Shown in pieces: positions 18,283 through 27,690 of a stretch of DNA of 64,000 nucleotides. This DNA is from Homalodisca vitripennis (Eukaryota; Arthropoda; Insecta; Hemiptera; Cicadellidae). How positions within the stretch are numbered: position 1 is the first letter of the stretch; each line of letters begins with the position of its first letter. The notes beneath the pieces are model-generated. The model did no database searches. It was not told where the DNA came from and saw nothing but the letters and a program-made list of their open reading frames with translations. Location of the stretch: the NCBI RefSeq assembly GCF_021130785.1, contig NC_060213.1:67843001-67907000 (forward strand). Reading direction: 5' to 3'. The translations under genes were made by a program, and so were the position numbers.

Positions 18283-21200
18283 TATTATTCAAACAGTTCA
18301 GGAAATCATTAAAGTGAATTTTTTTATCTACAACTGATTTTGTTATACCTTTGGCTTTTTTCAATCTATGACCCTGACTTGTTGTAAGATATTCATTATT
18401 CATAGTTGTATATGTGTACAATTTAGGTTTCAAACCTATAAATTCTAAAATAGGAATACTTACACATTCATCTTTGAATTTTCCTAGAGTTTTCTTGTTT
18501 GTCTCGTCATAACATTTATGATCTTTAGGGTAGTCGGACAAATCAAGAAAGCACTTTAAGTTTGGGTTGAGGAAATCCTCATACACATCAGGAGTGAATA
18601 TTTCATAAAAAAAGGAATCTGTATCTAAATAAAGTACGTTAACAATCTTATTGGAATAAAAAGGTTTAACTACATTATAGTGAAAATCATACATATGCAA
18701 TTTAGATAATTCAAGAACAGTAAAACCTATATAGATTGGTTTATTAAAATACAATTTATCCTTTACCATTTCAATGGCTGAAATATTCTCACCATAGACA
18801 ATTCTGTTCTTGAACCCAGGTTTAGAAACAAGTTTTTCTACTTTTCTGGAATCAGTTACCAGTTCAAGATTAGTACGTTTTCTTATATTTTCAATTGTTT
18901 TGCCAAACATAGCATTGTTAAGAAGCTTATAAAATTCTTTCTCAAAGCTATTGTTTGCTTCTTTTCGTTTTTTAGTATTGAAATCTATATAAGGTTTCAA
19001 CCAAGTGCTTTGATTAAATTTCAATACTCTACGGATTTTCTTTACTTTTAATCCATGATTCAAAGCTTGCTTTAAAACTAAATAGTGACAAACGTATTTC
19101 TTTTTGTGTTCTAAAGTAGTTAGGAGTTTGATTTGCTTTGATCCTGGAGGACATTTGTTTTCTGACAAGAACGGTAAGTCATTGTGTTTGTCATGTAAAC
19201 GATGAGGATATTTTACATCACACTCAATTATGTAACCAACATCCCCATTATCAGGTACAGACAAAACATCAAATGTCTTAATTTGTTTTTTGGTTAACCA
19301 TTTAAAAGAATCTTTTGGTATAGGTTTTGACATTGCGTATCCATATAAGTTGTTTGCATCTATATATATTAAAAATGAACTGTCTTTTCCAGGATCAAAG
19401 GCGTTACCCATGTAACTATTATTAGATTTTGCATGACGTTTTACACACTGTGTAATACCACCTCTTATACCTTTCTCAATGAAAAGATATTGATTATAAT
19501 CTTCAATAAGTTCAAGTTTTACGTTTTGTAAATTTTAACATAGCATCAAAAGTAAGACTAGGTAAGGTTAAGTAATGAGCAGGATCCAAATCGTAGTTTG
19601 ATTGACATACTAATCTAAAGTTTTGAAATACATCACACAAAAGTAATACATCAGTTTTAAGGTAAAGATCACTATATTCACCTAGTGTTTTACATTGAAA
19701 ACTATTCCAAACCTTTTTAGCATGTTCATAATCTGATTCACTGATGTCATTTAGAGTCATAGTGTTATAGAAACATTCCTTGCTTGGTAACTGAGTTAAA
19801 TCAAGTTTTTCCCAAGCATCTGTAAACTCATATGGATAAACACCCTTTCTAGTAACTAATGGCAAGTCTTCGTTGTTAAAAAACATCTTTGTATGATTAA
19901 ATTGGTCTAAGCTTAAATTTTGTACAAGCGAACTTAAACTACTTCCCATAAATCTAAAGCTATCAACAAATCTTAATTTAATTCCACTTTCTGTATGCTT
20001 AACAAATGAAATGTATTTTTCTTTGCTATTCGGAATTACTTCAACTTTTCTTTCATCACAACCTAGATTTTTTATTATAAAATGACTATCGTAATTTGAA
20101 CTTCCGTGAATTACTACAGGAAGAAACTTTTGATTTTGTCGCTTTAAGTTACAAGCATAACACAAAACTGATCTAAAACGTCCTGACAAATGACAGTGAT
20201 CTTTACAAGGTTGGTTAAAAGTTTCAGTAAACTCCGAATTGCAGCAATTCACAATGAGTGGTTGACTTAACTCTTTCTTTTTCTTCCTGAGTAAGAGGTA
20301 GCATTGATTTGTTTACATCTAATAAATCACCAATTAGGTTTGCCATGCTTACTATATATTCTACAAATTTTGCCGAGGCATTAGGTCCTCTATACAAATA
20401 TGGTTCATTCGGTAAGCTATTTAATATTTCATCAGGTAGACTGTCTTTATCGTAAGCAAAATACACACAAAAGCTCATTGGCTCGTGAATAGATTTTACA
20501 GTTACATGTTGAGACAACTTTTCTTCAGCTAAAGGCTTTTTTAGAATAGATTCAAAATCGCAATAAGCTACAATAGGTACTGGGTATTTGTAATGAAAAT
20601 TAGAAAAAGATAAAAACAACGGTTCGTCCGAATCATCACTGTCAACAGGCATAATAACTTTAATAGGTTTATGTGAAATACAATCTTTTATATGATTCTT
20701 TAACTGTGTTTTAGAATTAGATCCCTGAAAGTGTTTAAAACATCTCTTACAGAAAGAAGCTTGTGTTTCATGACTAGTTATCTGAGACCTAACTAATCTA
20801 GAAAAATTAGTTATATAACAGTAATGACTTATACCTATATTGTTTGTGAAGAGAAGCAGATCGAAATGTTCCTTAAGCTCCTTGTCACATACCTTCAATG
20901 GATAAACATCCTCACTTTCGTTGAAACTATAAACATTAACACTTACATTGGGATTATTCTTTTCAAATTTTTTTACTTGATTAAGTGGTGTGGGAAAACT
21001 TATTCCTTCAAAATTGAATTTATTCTGTAAGTTGAGATATCGGTTATTTACACGTTCTCGGTGAGAACCTTTTACATATCGAGAAATGATGGCCCACTTA
21101 AAACACTGATTATCATGTAAATTTTTTGGATTTATTACTGCTTTTTTATTTTCAATGATTTGAGGTAGTGGAATATACGTACTACCTCTGAGAGGTCTGT

Positions 21201-21696
21201 ACCTACTAAATCTTACGAGAATACCATCTATTTTATACAGTGTCCAACCACTTCCTTTGTCAAGATACTCGCTTTCTTCTTGAGAAATCTTTCTGTACAT
21301 TCTTTTAACTATTGAATCAATTGAAGAGTCATACAAAATCTTTATATTCTTAGTCTTAAAGGCTCTTGCCTGAGTTTCTTCACTAAGTGGTTTAATATAC
21401 GTACATTCAAACACAAGATTAAATTTCACTGCACCATTAACACTTAACTGTTGATTTACCAATTCTATAAGTTTTACTTTATGTGATTCTAAAAACAAAG
21501 CAATGTCTTTTACCTCATCGCATCCGTTTTTGAGGTAATAAGTTTTCAAAATTCCTCTAAAAGCACTCTTAAGTTCTACAAAAACGTTACCACTGTGACA
21601 AGCTTCAAGACGTTGCTTTTTTCTGCTACTTTCACGGTGAAAATCAATTTCCATTGACTCATCTCTTGAAGTGCTTGACAAAGGTCTTTTAGACAT
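18279..21696 (-). CDS. polB: Protein-primed DNA polymerase B, split by gypsy and frame breaks
   Basis: The enzyme would replicate the linear element. From the start at 21696 there is a basic, Ser-rich N-terminus, then Exo I (VAYCDFESIL, about 20550-20575), a Cys/His cluster (CKDHCHLSGRF...CYACNLK) and Exo II (HGSSNYDSHFI), Exo III (YLKTDVLLLCDVF), polymerase motif A (YIDANNLYGYAMS, about 19330-19370), motif B (NNAMFGKT) and motif C (YLDTDSFFYE, 18616-18640). Frames shift near 20240 and 19510-19530. The last part of the gene lies beyond the gypsy element at 7731-7892. Length and motif order fit Polinton polymerases. The gene is inactive as it stands because of the insertion. Confidence 0.95.
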
Positions 21697-22020
21697 TTTT
21701 GTGATGAGGATATAAGCAGGCTAGGTTACTGAAGGTCACGAACAAATAAATCTGAAAGTGAGGAATATTTATTAAAAAAAAAAAAGAAAATCAATACATA
21801 AAGTTACAACTTTGAACTTAATCTGCTTCTCTAAAACAAACTAAAATTCTTATTCTATGACAAAAGGAGTGTTTTTGAATAGAACTAACTAAAATTGTGG
21901 TAAGTCATAAAACCTCGAACTAAAATTCTTATTCTAAATTATACTACATTATTTCTAAACCCAAATACACATGTCTAGTTTTTCTGGAATCAGTTACCAA
22001 ATCTCAGCTATAATCTACCT
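21697..22020. other. Gap between polB and the Ser-rich gene, with short repeats
   Basis: No gene seen. AACTAAAATTCTTATTCTA occurs twice, near 21840 and 21919. Bases about 21977-21996 repeat 20 bases of the polymerase gene (about 18842-18861). Confidence 0.5.
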
Positions 22021-23029
22021 TTATTTCCTTTTTCCTAAATTTTGTGGTTTGTAAACCGTTTTTTTAATGTTGCTTATTGATTTTAATTTTTTACCATAAA
22101 CACATAATAATTTATTTAGTGTGTCTAAAGCAGAACTATCATCTTCATTTTCGGTATTCAAAAGAAACACTCCTTTTTTCGAAACCTTCTGCCAAAAGTC
22201 CTTAGGACTCTTGCAACTTTTTAAATCTTTAGTTGATGTAATTTCTATTTTGATTAAGTGGGAGCCTTGTTCGCCAGGGGTAACAATTTTATGTCGTTTA
22301 CTGTTTTTCAAGAACTGTAGTTCTTGACTAATGTATGTTGTATTACTTCTCCTATCAATTTCAAAAAGCGAACTGAAATCATCATCATCATCATCAGATT
22401 CGCTAGATGAGTCCGATGAAGATGAGGAACTAGAAGAAGAAGAGGATGAAGAGATTGAACTCAATCTAGATTTTTTAAGCTTTTTAACATTTTTTTTCCT
22501 TCTTAGCTGTTTTCGAGTTTCCTCTCTTATTAGAGATCTTTTCTTCTTCCTCTGTAGAAGGGCCTGAAAGAATCAAGTTTATGCTATGGATTACAGTATT
22601 TACAACTTCACTTGCATATTTTTTTCCTTTTAGAGGTTTCTTACTTAATAATGGTTTTAAAATGGCTATTATTTCCTCGTATGGTCTTATTTGTGCAGCC
22701 AGTAGAGGAAGCTTTTCCTGACTTAAGTCGATTGAGTCGGTATGAACATGAGTATGAAAAGCATTCATCAGTTGACTTAGATCGAATACCAAAGCCATTG
22801 CATAGAAATTGTTTTTTAATATTTCACATTTCATAAGCCCGTAGATCGTCTTCTCCCACATTTCTAAGGAACTCAAACCAATTGCATATAAATTTTGTAT
22901 TAATATTACCAAACTGATGAATTCACCTCCAATTTTAGATGTAGATTTCTTTGTATTCTGGTCTACGGCTTCGGAAATCTGCGATTCGTTATCGGATTCC
23001 ACCATTGGTTGCTCAACGATTTGCTCCAT
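22021..23029 (-). CDS. Unrecognised acidic, Ser-rich protein; two halves joined at an A8 run
   Basis: Two frames (22484-23029 and 22021-22464) appear to be one gene of about 330 codons. The upstream frame stops just after an A8 run (minus strand, near 22491-22498); with one base fewer it reads on into the second frame without a stop. The N-terminal part has mostly helical, moderately hydrophobic sequence (residues 35-160). The middle is Lys-rich and nuclear-signal-like, then a run of about 15 Ser and an SESDDDDDD acidic tract, and a C-terminal domain with KIEITSTKDLKSCKSPKDFW. I do not recognise the family. A good splice acceptor lies four bases before the ATG (AG at 23034-23035). AATAAA overlaps the stop. 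Confidence 0.55.
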
Positions 23030-23136
23030 TTTTCTATATTAAAAAGAAAAATAGAATTAGTTCATCTGTTAAACTTTTAAAAATGTTGATTAGAATAATA
23101 TATTTTTATAAAGTATACATGATTTTAAAATGATTG

Positions 23137-23571
23137 TTACTGTAAACCGCTAGACCCAAACCCATTTGATCCCCTCACAGTCTCTCCTACGTTTGCAATC
23201 TCATATAAGTCTGGATATAATACTACTTCACAAATAAGCTGTGCTATTCTATCTCCTTTTTTTAATAACAAAGTCTTTATTAGAGTGGTTAAATAGAAGA
23301 ACACACACATTTCCTGTATAGTCTCTATCAACTACACCTGCTCCAACATCAATAAAATTATGAAGAGCTAACCCAGACCTAGGTGCTATTCTACCATAAC
23401 AATTATCTGGTAATTTAATTGCTAAATCTGTCTTAACTAATTGTCTCTCAAATTTCGGTACTATATAATCATATGCACTTCTTAAGTCAAAGCCTGCAGC
23501 TGAAGCTGAACTCCGTTGTGGAGGAAATGCATTTTCAGTTAGACGTTGGAACCCTAATTTTAACTGCTCCA
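23137..23571 (-). CDS. dut: dUTPase (trimeric type), exon 2; start codon completed by splicing
   Basis: The enzyme converts dUTP to dUMP and keeps uracil out of new DNA. Motifs of the trimeric family are present in order: AAGFDLRS (residues 26-32), [10 protein letters not shown] (60-69), [14 protein letters not shown] (76-89), then after a frame break [10 protein letters not shown], and a C-terminal [11 protein letters not shown]-loop-like motif. The break lies by a T7 run (23257-23263). No ATG opens the frame; the first codon as read is GTG, formed by the last G of a strong splice acceptor and TG. A leader exon ending in A at 24095 would restore ATG. Poly-T plus CAG precedes the junction. 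Viral and Polinton-borne dUTPases serve replication in non-dividing cells. Confidence 0.85.
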
Positions 23572-23667
23572 CTGAAAAAAAAAATATCTAAATTAAACAA
23601 CGTATTATTTCAAGTAAAGTTACGATTTTATATAATTTATACTTCATATTTCTTTCTGGATTGCACA

Positions 23668-23707
23668 GCAGAGAACTTAAGTACACACCGTGAGGTTTAC
23701 GTTCTCA
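23668..23707. repeat. Hairpin repeat copy a
   Basis: The arms are CAGAGAA and TTCTCAG (6 of 7 pairs), with an inner CTTA/TGAG pair set. It is the most diverged of five copies. Confidence 0.55.
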
Positions 23708-23746
23708 GATCCACTACACTAGGTGATACTAAACATTTTTAAAAAC

Positions 23747-23796
23747 GTGATAGAGAGCTTGTGTTAATACTGTAAGGTTTCCATTTTCTATCACAC
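23747..23796. repeat. Hairpin repeat copy b
   Basis: The arms are GTGATAGAGAG and TTTTCTATCAC. All positions pair if two G-U wobbles on the plus strand are allowed. Confidence 0.65.
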
Positions 23797-23858
23797 TGTT
23801 CTAAAAAATTTAATATATGTACCGAGAGCTAACAATTTTCAAACTTTAAAAATTAAAA

Positions 23859-23910
23859 GTGTAATAGAAAACTTGTGTTAACACCGCAAGGTTTCCATTT
23901 TCTATCACAC
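23859..23910. repeat. Hairpin repeat copy c
   Basis: 52 bases with arms GTGTAATAGAAAA and TTTTCTATCACAC (12 of 13 pairs) and an inner CTTG...CAAG stem. It is identical to copy e. Confidence 0.75.
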
Positions 23911-23933
23911 TGGTCTAAAATAATTACTAATAA

Positions 23934-23973
23934 CAGAGAACTTACGTTAACACCGCAAGGTTTCCATTCTCTG
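23934..23973. repeat. Hairpin repeat copy d
   Basis: The arms are CAGAGAA and TTCTCTG, all seven paired. Compared with c and e, two base pairs are changed on both sides (T-A to C-G and A-T to G-C). Confidence 0.7.
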
Positions 23974-24013
23974 CTCTATAAAACTAAGTACAGTACTTAT
24001 TATTATTTTAAAA

Positions 24014-24065
24014 GTGTAATAGAAAACTTGTGTTAACACCGCAAGGTTTCCATTTTCTATCACAC
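24014..24065. repeat. Hairpin repeat copy e
   Basis: Identical to copy c over 52 bases, 155 bases apart. Confidence 0.75.
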
Positions 24066-24094
24066 TGACTATAAAGTGAAAGATTACTACTTAC

Positions 24095-24170
24095 TTGTGA
24101 AGTGAGGAGCGAACGAGTAGAAGTCGAAAATTGAACTTGATCAACTCTCTGAGGAGGAGAACGCTATATA
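24095..24170 (-). promoter_or_regulatory. TATA promoter and leader exon of the dUTPase gene
   Basis: On the minus strand TATATAG starts at 24170. An initiator-like TCAAG with its A at 24138 lies 32 bases downstream, the normal spacing for arthropod TATA promoters. The leader exon would run 24138-24095 and end TTCACAA before GTAAGT. Confidence 0.55.
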
Positions 24171-24445
24171 CCCATCCAGAACTGACGTTTGAGGTTAAAG
24201 GCGAACACGTGTTTGATAGAAAGTTGCAGTTTTAATCATTCTAAAGGTTTAAGGTGGCCACGTGTCGACAAAATGTAGTAAACAAGGGTAAATAAAGGAC
24301 AAATAAAAATGTGATATTATCAGGAGAGCAGAAGTTGTAAGCATGTTAGCGGTGGATCAAACAATACCACTTCCATTAAAATTAAATTGGTTGTTAGATA
24401 AAACATTTATCAGAGGTCAGGTCAATTGATATCAAAGCTTAGTAT

Positions 24446-24535
24446 AATGAATATTATACCAATCATATTCTGAACTGTTGAATCTTTCACACTTCTATCT
24501 TTATTGGGGCGTTAACACAAATAAAATTAATACCT
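24446..24535. repeat. Diverged duplicated segment, copy 1
   Basis: Shares ACCAATCA, TTCTGAACTGTTGA, CTTTATT and TTAACACAAA blocks in order with 24661-24750. Confidence 0.55.
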
Positions 24536-24560
24536 CAGTAAAAAGTTATATTTTATATTA

Positions 24561-24563
<3 letters not shown>

Positions 24564-24595
<32 letters not shown>
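24564..24595. repeat. (TA)n microsatellite
   Basis: About 15 TA units. Confidence 0.9.
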
Positions 24596-24598
<3 letters not shown>

Positions 24599-24660
24599 AA
24601 ATTGTTTTACTAGTAAATCTTCAACAATCTTTTTTCTTTCTCTGCCATTTGAAATTTTTA

Positions 24661-24750
24661 CTAATGAATTGTACCAATCACCTTCTGAACTGTTGATTAT
24701 TTCTGCTCTTCTAACTTTATTAAGGCATTAACACAAAAATTATAAAATTA
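24661..24750. repeat. Diverged duplicated segment, copy 2
   Basis: Second copy, about 215 bases from the first; it contains the stop and AATAAA of the small minus-strand frame. Confidence 0.55.
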
Positions 24751-25026
24751 TTACTCTCAATTATAAGTTTATGAAAAGTTGTAACCGGTCTCAAATCTTC
24801 ATCCTTAGAGCTAGCTGCTACTTGAAACTTGAGAGTCTTGTACGCAGTTGTTTGTGTCCGTTGGACGTGAAACCTGTGCTTTGTAATGTTTTGAATCACC
24901 CCACGTCCAAGTCGAAGATGAAACGAAAGAGCTCCGAATTCGTTCACCTTCAAGTCTCTCATAGAATATTTGATACCTATTTCTCAAAACTCTTAAATTG
25001 TGAGCTTTTCTTTGTTCTTCTGACAT
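24720..25026 (-). CDS. Possible small gene at the right end of the Polinton
   Basis: An ATG at 25024-25026 opens MSEEQRKAHNLRVLRNRYQ and continues as a charged sequence to about 24811. An overlapping frame from 24962 ends at TAA 24720 beside AATAAA (24716-24721). The two could be one protein of about 100 residues with one frame break near 24900. I see no known domain. The polyadenylation signal and place near the end of the element are the only support. Confidence 0.25.
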
Positions 25027-25114
25027 TTTAATGTTTTTTCTCCGCCAAAGTGGGCTGAAAGTAAACAATAATATCAACTTCCGTGACCTAGAGGTTAAGA
25101 ATTCGCGATACGAA

Positions 25115-25380
25115 CTGGCGCGTGCCGATAACGAAACGTAAACAATAGTAGCGACCTCGCGGGCTTATCTAATTGTTATTTAATTGAGGTCAATTGCTTT
25201 TAATTGAGCTCAAGGTTATCTGGCGCGTGCCAAACCGGAAAAAGTCGAAGGTTATCTTTGATAAGCCTTATCTAATTGATTTTTTAATTGGGGTCGGGGT
25301 TATCTAGCGCGTGTTTATCATAGGAATGCGGAAAAGGTCAGAGGTTATCACTGATAAGGACCCCCCGCAGAGAGATAACA
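25115..25380. repeat. Tandem GC-richer repeats, candidate right terminal region of the Polinton
   Basis: Units begin at 25115, 25220 and 25304 with CTGGCGCGTGCC or CTAGCGCGTG. Each is linked to GGTTATC, GATAAG and CTTATCTAATTG...TTTAATTG blocks. Polinton terminal inverted repeats often contain tandem repeats, but the left partner is not seen. Confidence 0.45.
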
Positions 25381-25437
25381 TTCTGTCCTAGAACCTACAA
25401 TTTACTACTACTAACATGACCTACCTAACCTTCTAGA

Positions 25438-25808
25438 ACAATTTAAACAATGTTGAAAGAGACGAGCTTATATTCCAGCAGGATGGAGCCCCTCCACATT
25501 TTAATGCAACAGTACGTCAACGGCTGACTGAAAACTATCCCGAGTGGATTGGACGTGGGGAAACTGTCGCATGGCCTGCCCGATCTCCCGACCTTACACA
25601 TATTGACTTTTTTGTGTGGGTTTTTTTTAAGCAGGAAGTTTATTCCAGGCCCGGAAAACTCAGAAAAAAATTACGAGGGAGAATGGGTCTGGCTGCTCAA
25701 AGGCTTCGGGAATAACTGTCTTTTGAAATGACCGCAGGAGCAATGATAAAGCGAGCAAGAGCTTGTGTGAGAAAAGAAGGTCGCCATTTTGAGAATGAAC
25801 TGCAATGA
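25438..25808 (+). pseudogene. Tc1/mariner-superfamily transposase fragment (C-terminal)
   Basis: Across two frames the blocks QQDGAPPHFNATVRQRL, WPARSPDLTHIDFFVWV and AGAMIKRARACVRKEGRHFE can be read, ending at TGA 25806-25808. These are the second and third catalytic regions (DGAPPH, SPDL) of IS630/Tc1/mariner-type transposases common in insects. The N-terminal half is missing and there are breaks near 25620-25720. Confidence 0.75.
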
Positions 25809-27398
25809 TTTGACTTTTAATGTTTAAACTGCTTTACTTTTTTTTTAATCTTCAATTCCTTGTTTTATGAGGCAGTTTTATAAAACATAAAAATTAAGTA
25901 CAGATGTTATTAAATTGTTTTAATCTTTTTGTAGCTTGCGTGTTTTTTAGTATTCAAACCAATAACAGTAGGTAACCGAATACTTAACTATGGTCATGTG
26001 CAAACCATTTTAAAGCCTATTAAATGGCAAAGTTTTTAACATCACTTGACACATTCTTGTGTACAGGATGTAGTAAAAATATGGGGTTCAATGATATTTA
26101 AGTTTTTCTTAAACTTAGCAACTTTGCCATTTAAATCGACCTGAAGCTAAATTTTCTTTCCTTGCCGTTTGAACCCGTAACTTTTTAAAGTCTAAAATTT
26201 AACGGAGAATATGAAAGTTGTGTAGTTTGCTGACATATGTATATACGTTGCTGATAAATATCAGATTTACGTACAAAAACACGGGGTTTTTATAAAAACT
26301 TAAAATAATTAATTTCAGACCTAATTTTTGGAGTTAGACTTTTTTATAACTGCCATTGTATCACATTTACATTGCATTACAACCCAAAAATTTTTTTCAC
26401 ACCAAGAGCCACTCACCCTGTATAATTATGGAGCTTTTGGAAATCCAGTTCGGTTAAAAAGAGTTGACTTCCTTTTCTTGTAATTTACTTTTGATCTAAG
26501 ATATTCTTAGCCCCATAGTTGAGTGCCTTATTTCCACAATAATGAATATTTACACATATATATAGGGAGGACTGAGAGGTCTATTAGGATCCAGGAGAAT
26601 ATTAAGGGGAGGAGGTCTCTACATCGTTTTACATGCGTTTAAATGTGAAAACAACACTCATTTCATTTACCATTGAACCATCATTAAATAGTATTACTGC
26701 GCATAATGCTCCGCATTTCAGAGTATTGTATCCTACAAACGCTATTTTAGGAATGTTCTACCAAATTACAAGATTTTAACTTTCATTTGGGTATTGTGTC
26801 TTTCGAAGACTTTTTTTAAGAGTTCATCTTTTGAGAGGTCTCTGAATATTTTTTGTGTGTGTAGCATTACTGCTGCTGGCACTGAGATTTTATGTGAATG
26901 AAATTCACCAGTTGTCATTTCCTTTTGGTATTTACACCAAGAATCAAGTCCTATTGGGCGAAAGTTCATGTTGCGGCTTTTCATCACTTTATAACTTGTG
27001 GATGTAAATCGCCCATACAGTTTATTTTGTTTAGAAACATATTTTTTTTTAACTTTTGTATTAGGTAGCTGCTGAAATTTACGGTTTTAAATATTGAGGT
27101 AATTTAATAGTTTTTTTAACGACTAAAAATGAGATAATCTTGGCATTTAAATTAGTTTTTTATATTTATGTATCTTATGAACCTATATGCTGTTATGCTT
27201 TAAGACAGGAGCTAGAAAATTCAGAGTAGTAGGAAATATAATATGTCACCTATGATATAACACACGTAAATTGTTATTTACATTTCAAAAATGTTACCAA
27301 TAAGCGTGAGAAACAGTAGTTTCTTAAAAATATTAATTTTACAGCATGAAATTAAGAAAAATGCATAACGTAATACTAACTTCATTAATTAACACTTT
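25809..27398. other. Non-coding, probably repeat-derived
   Basis: No gene seen. CACCCTGTATAATT near 26413 resembles the ends of many insect DNA transposons and could be the far end of the element whose transposase fragment precedes it. Confidence 0.3.
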
Positions 27399-27690
27399 TT
27401 GGATTTATGCAAATATTTCAGCAGAGAATATGAGTTACGAGTTATTAGTTTATGAAACATCGATTCTTATGATTATAACACAATTCTCATATACACAAAT
27501 AGTGTTTACAGTTAAGATGGTTTCCTACCTTACAATGTCGTACTTTATTACGATTGCTGAATAATTAAAACATGTAATAACGTTACGAACACAAAGGAAG
27601 ACACTAACAAGATTGTTTTGTACAGTACCGTACCTAATTTATTTAGCTGGTAAGACAAATCTTGTGGTTGGAGAATAAATACGTTTACAT
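27399..27690 (+). repeat. Diverged segmental duplication A1
   Basis: Colinear with 49936-50240; the best block is AGGAAGACACTAACAAGATT with matching flanks up to GGAGAATAAA. Confidence 0.7.

Larger units (their letters stand above)
23572..24094 (-). other. Predicted intron of the dUTPase transcript
   Basis: The donor is GTAAGT after CACAA (24089-24094) and the acceptor is a T10 run plus CAG (23572-23574). The 523-base intron contains five related hairpin repeats. Splicing places A next to TG, giving ATG in the context TTCACAATGG. Confidence 0.65.
1..25380. mobile_element. Polinton/Maverick (adintovirus-like) element, interrupted by a gypsy insertion
   Basis: The set integrase, packaging ATPase, adenain-type protease, penton-like and major capsid proteins plus protein-primed family B polymerase defines Polintons/adintoviruses. 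Structural genes lie on the plus strand. The polymerase, an unknown protein and the dUTPase lie on the minus strand, convergent at about 7.6-7.7 kb. Removing the 10.4-kb gypsy insertion leaves roughly 14-15 kb, a usual Polinton size. Extra cargo is unusual: BIR domains, parvovirus-type PLA2, a fibre-like repeat protein and dUTPase. The left terminal inverted repeat is not in the window or not recognisable; the right end is guessed from tandem repeats at 25.1-25.4 kb, so both limits are approximate. Most frames carry one or more breaks. Confidence 0.9.

Noticed and set aside
23668..24065. CRISPR-like spacing of repeats
   Set aside because: The units are palindromic and diverged, the spacers are irregular, and the setting is eukaryotic.
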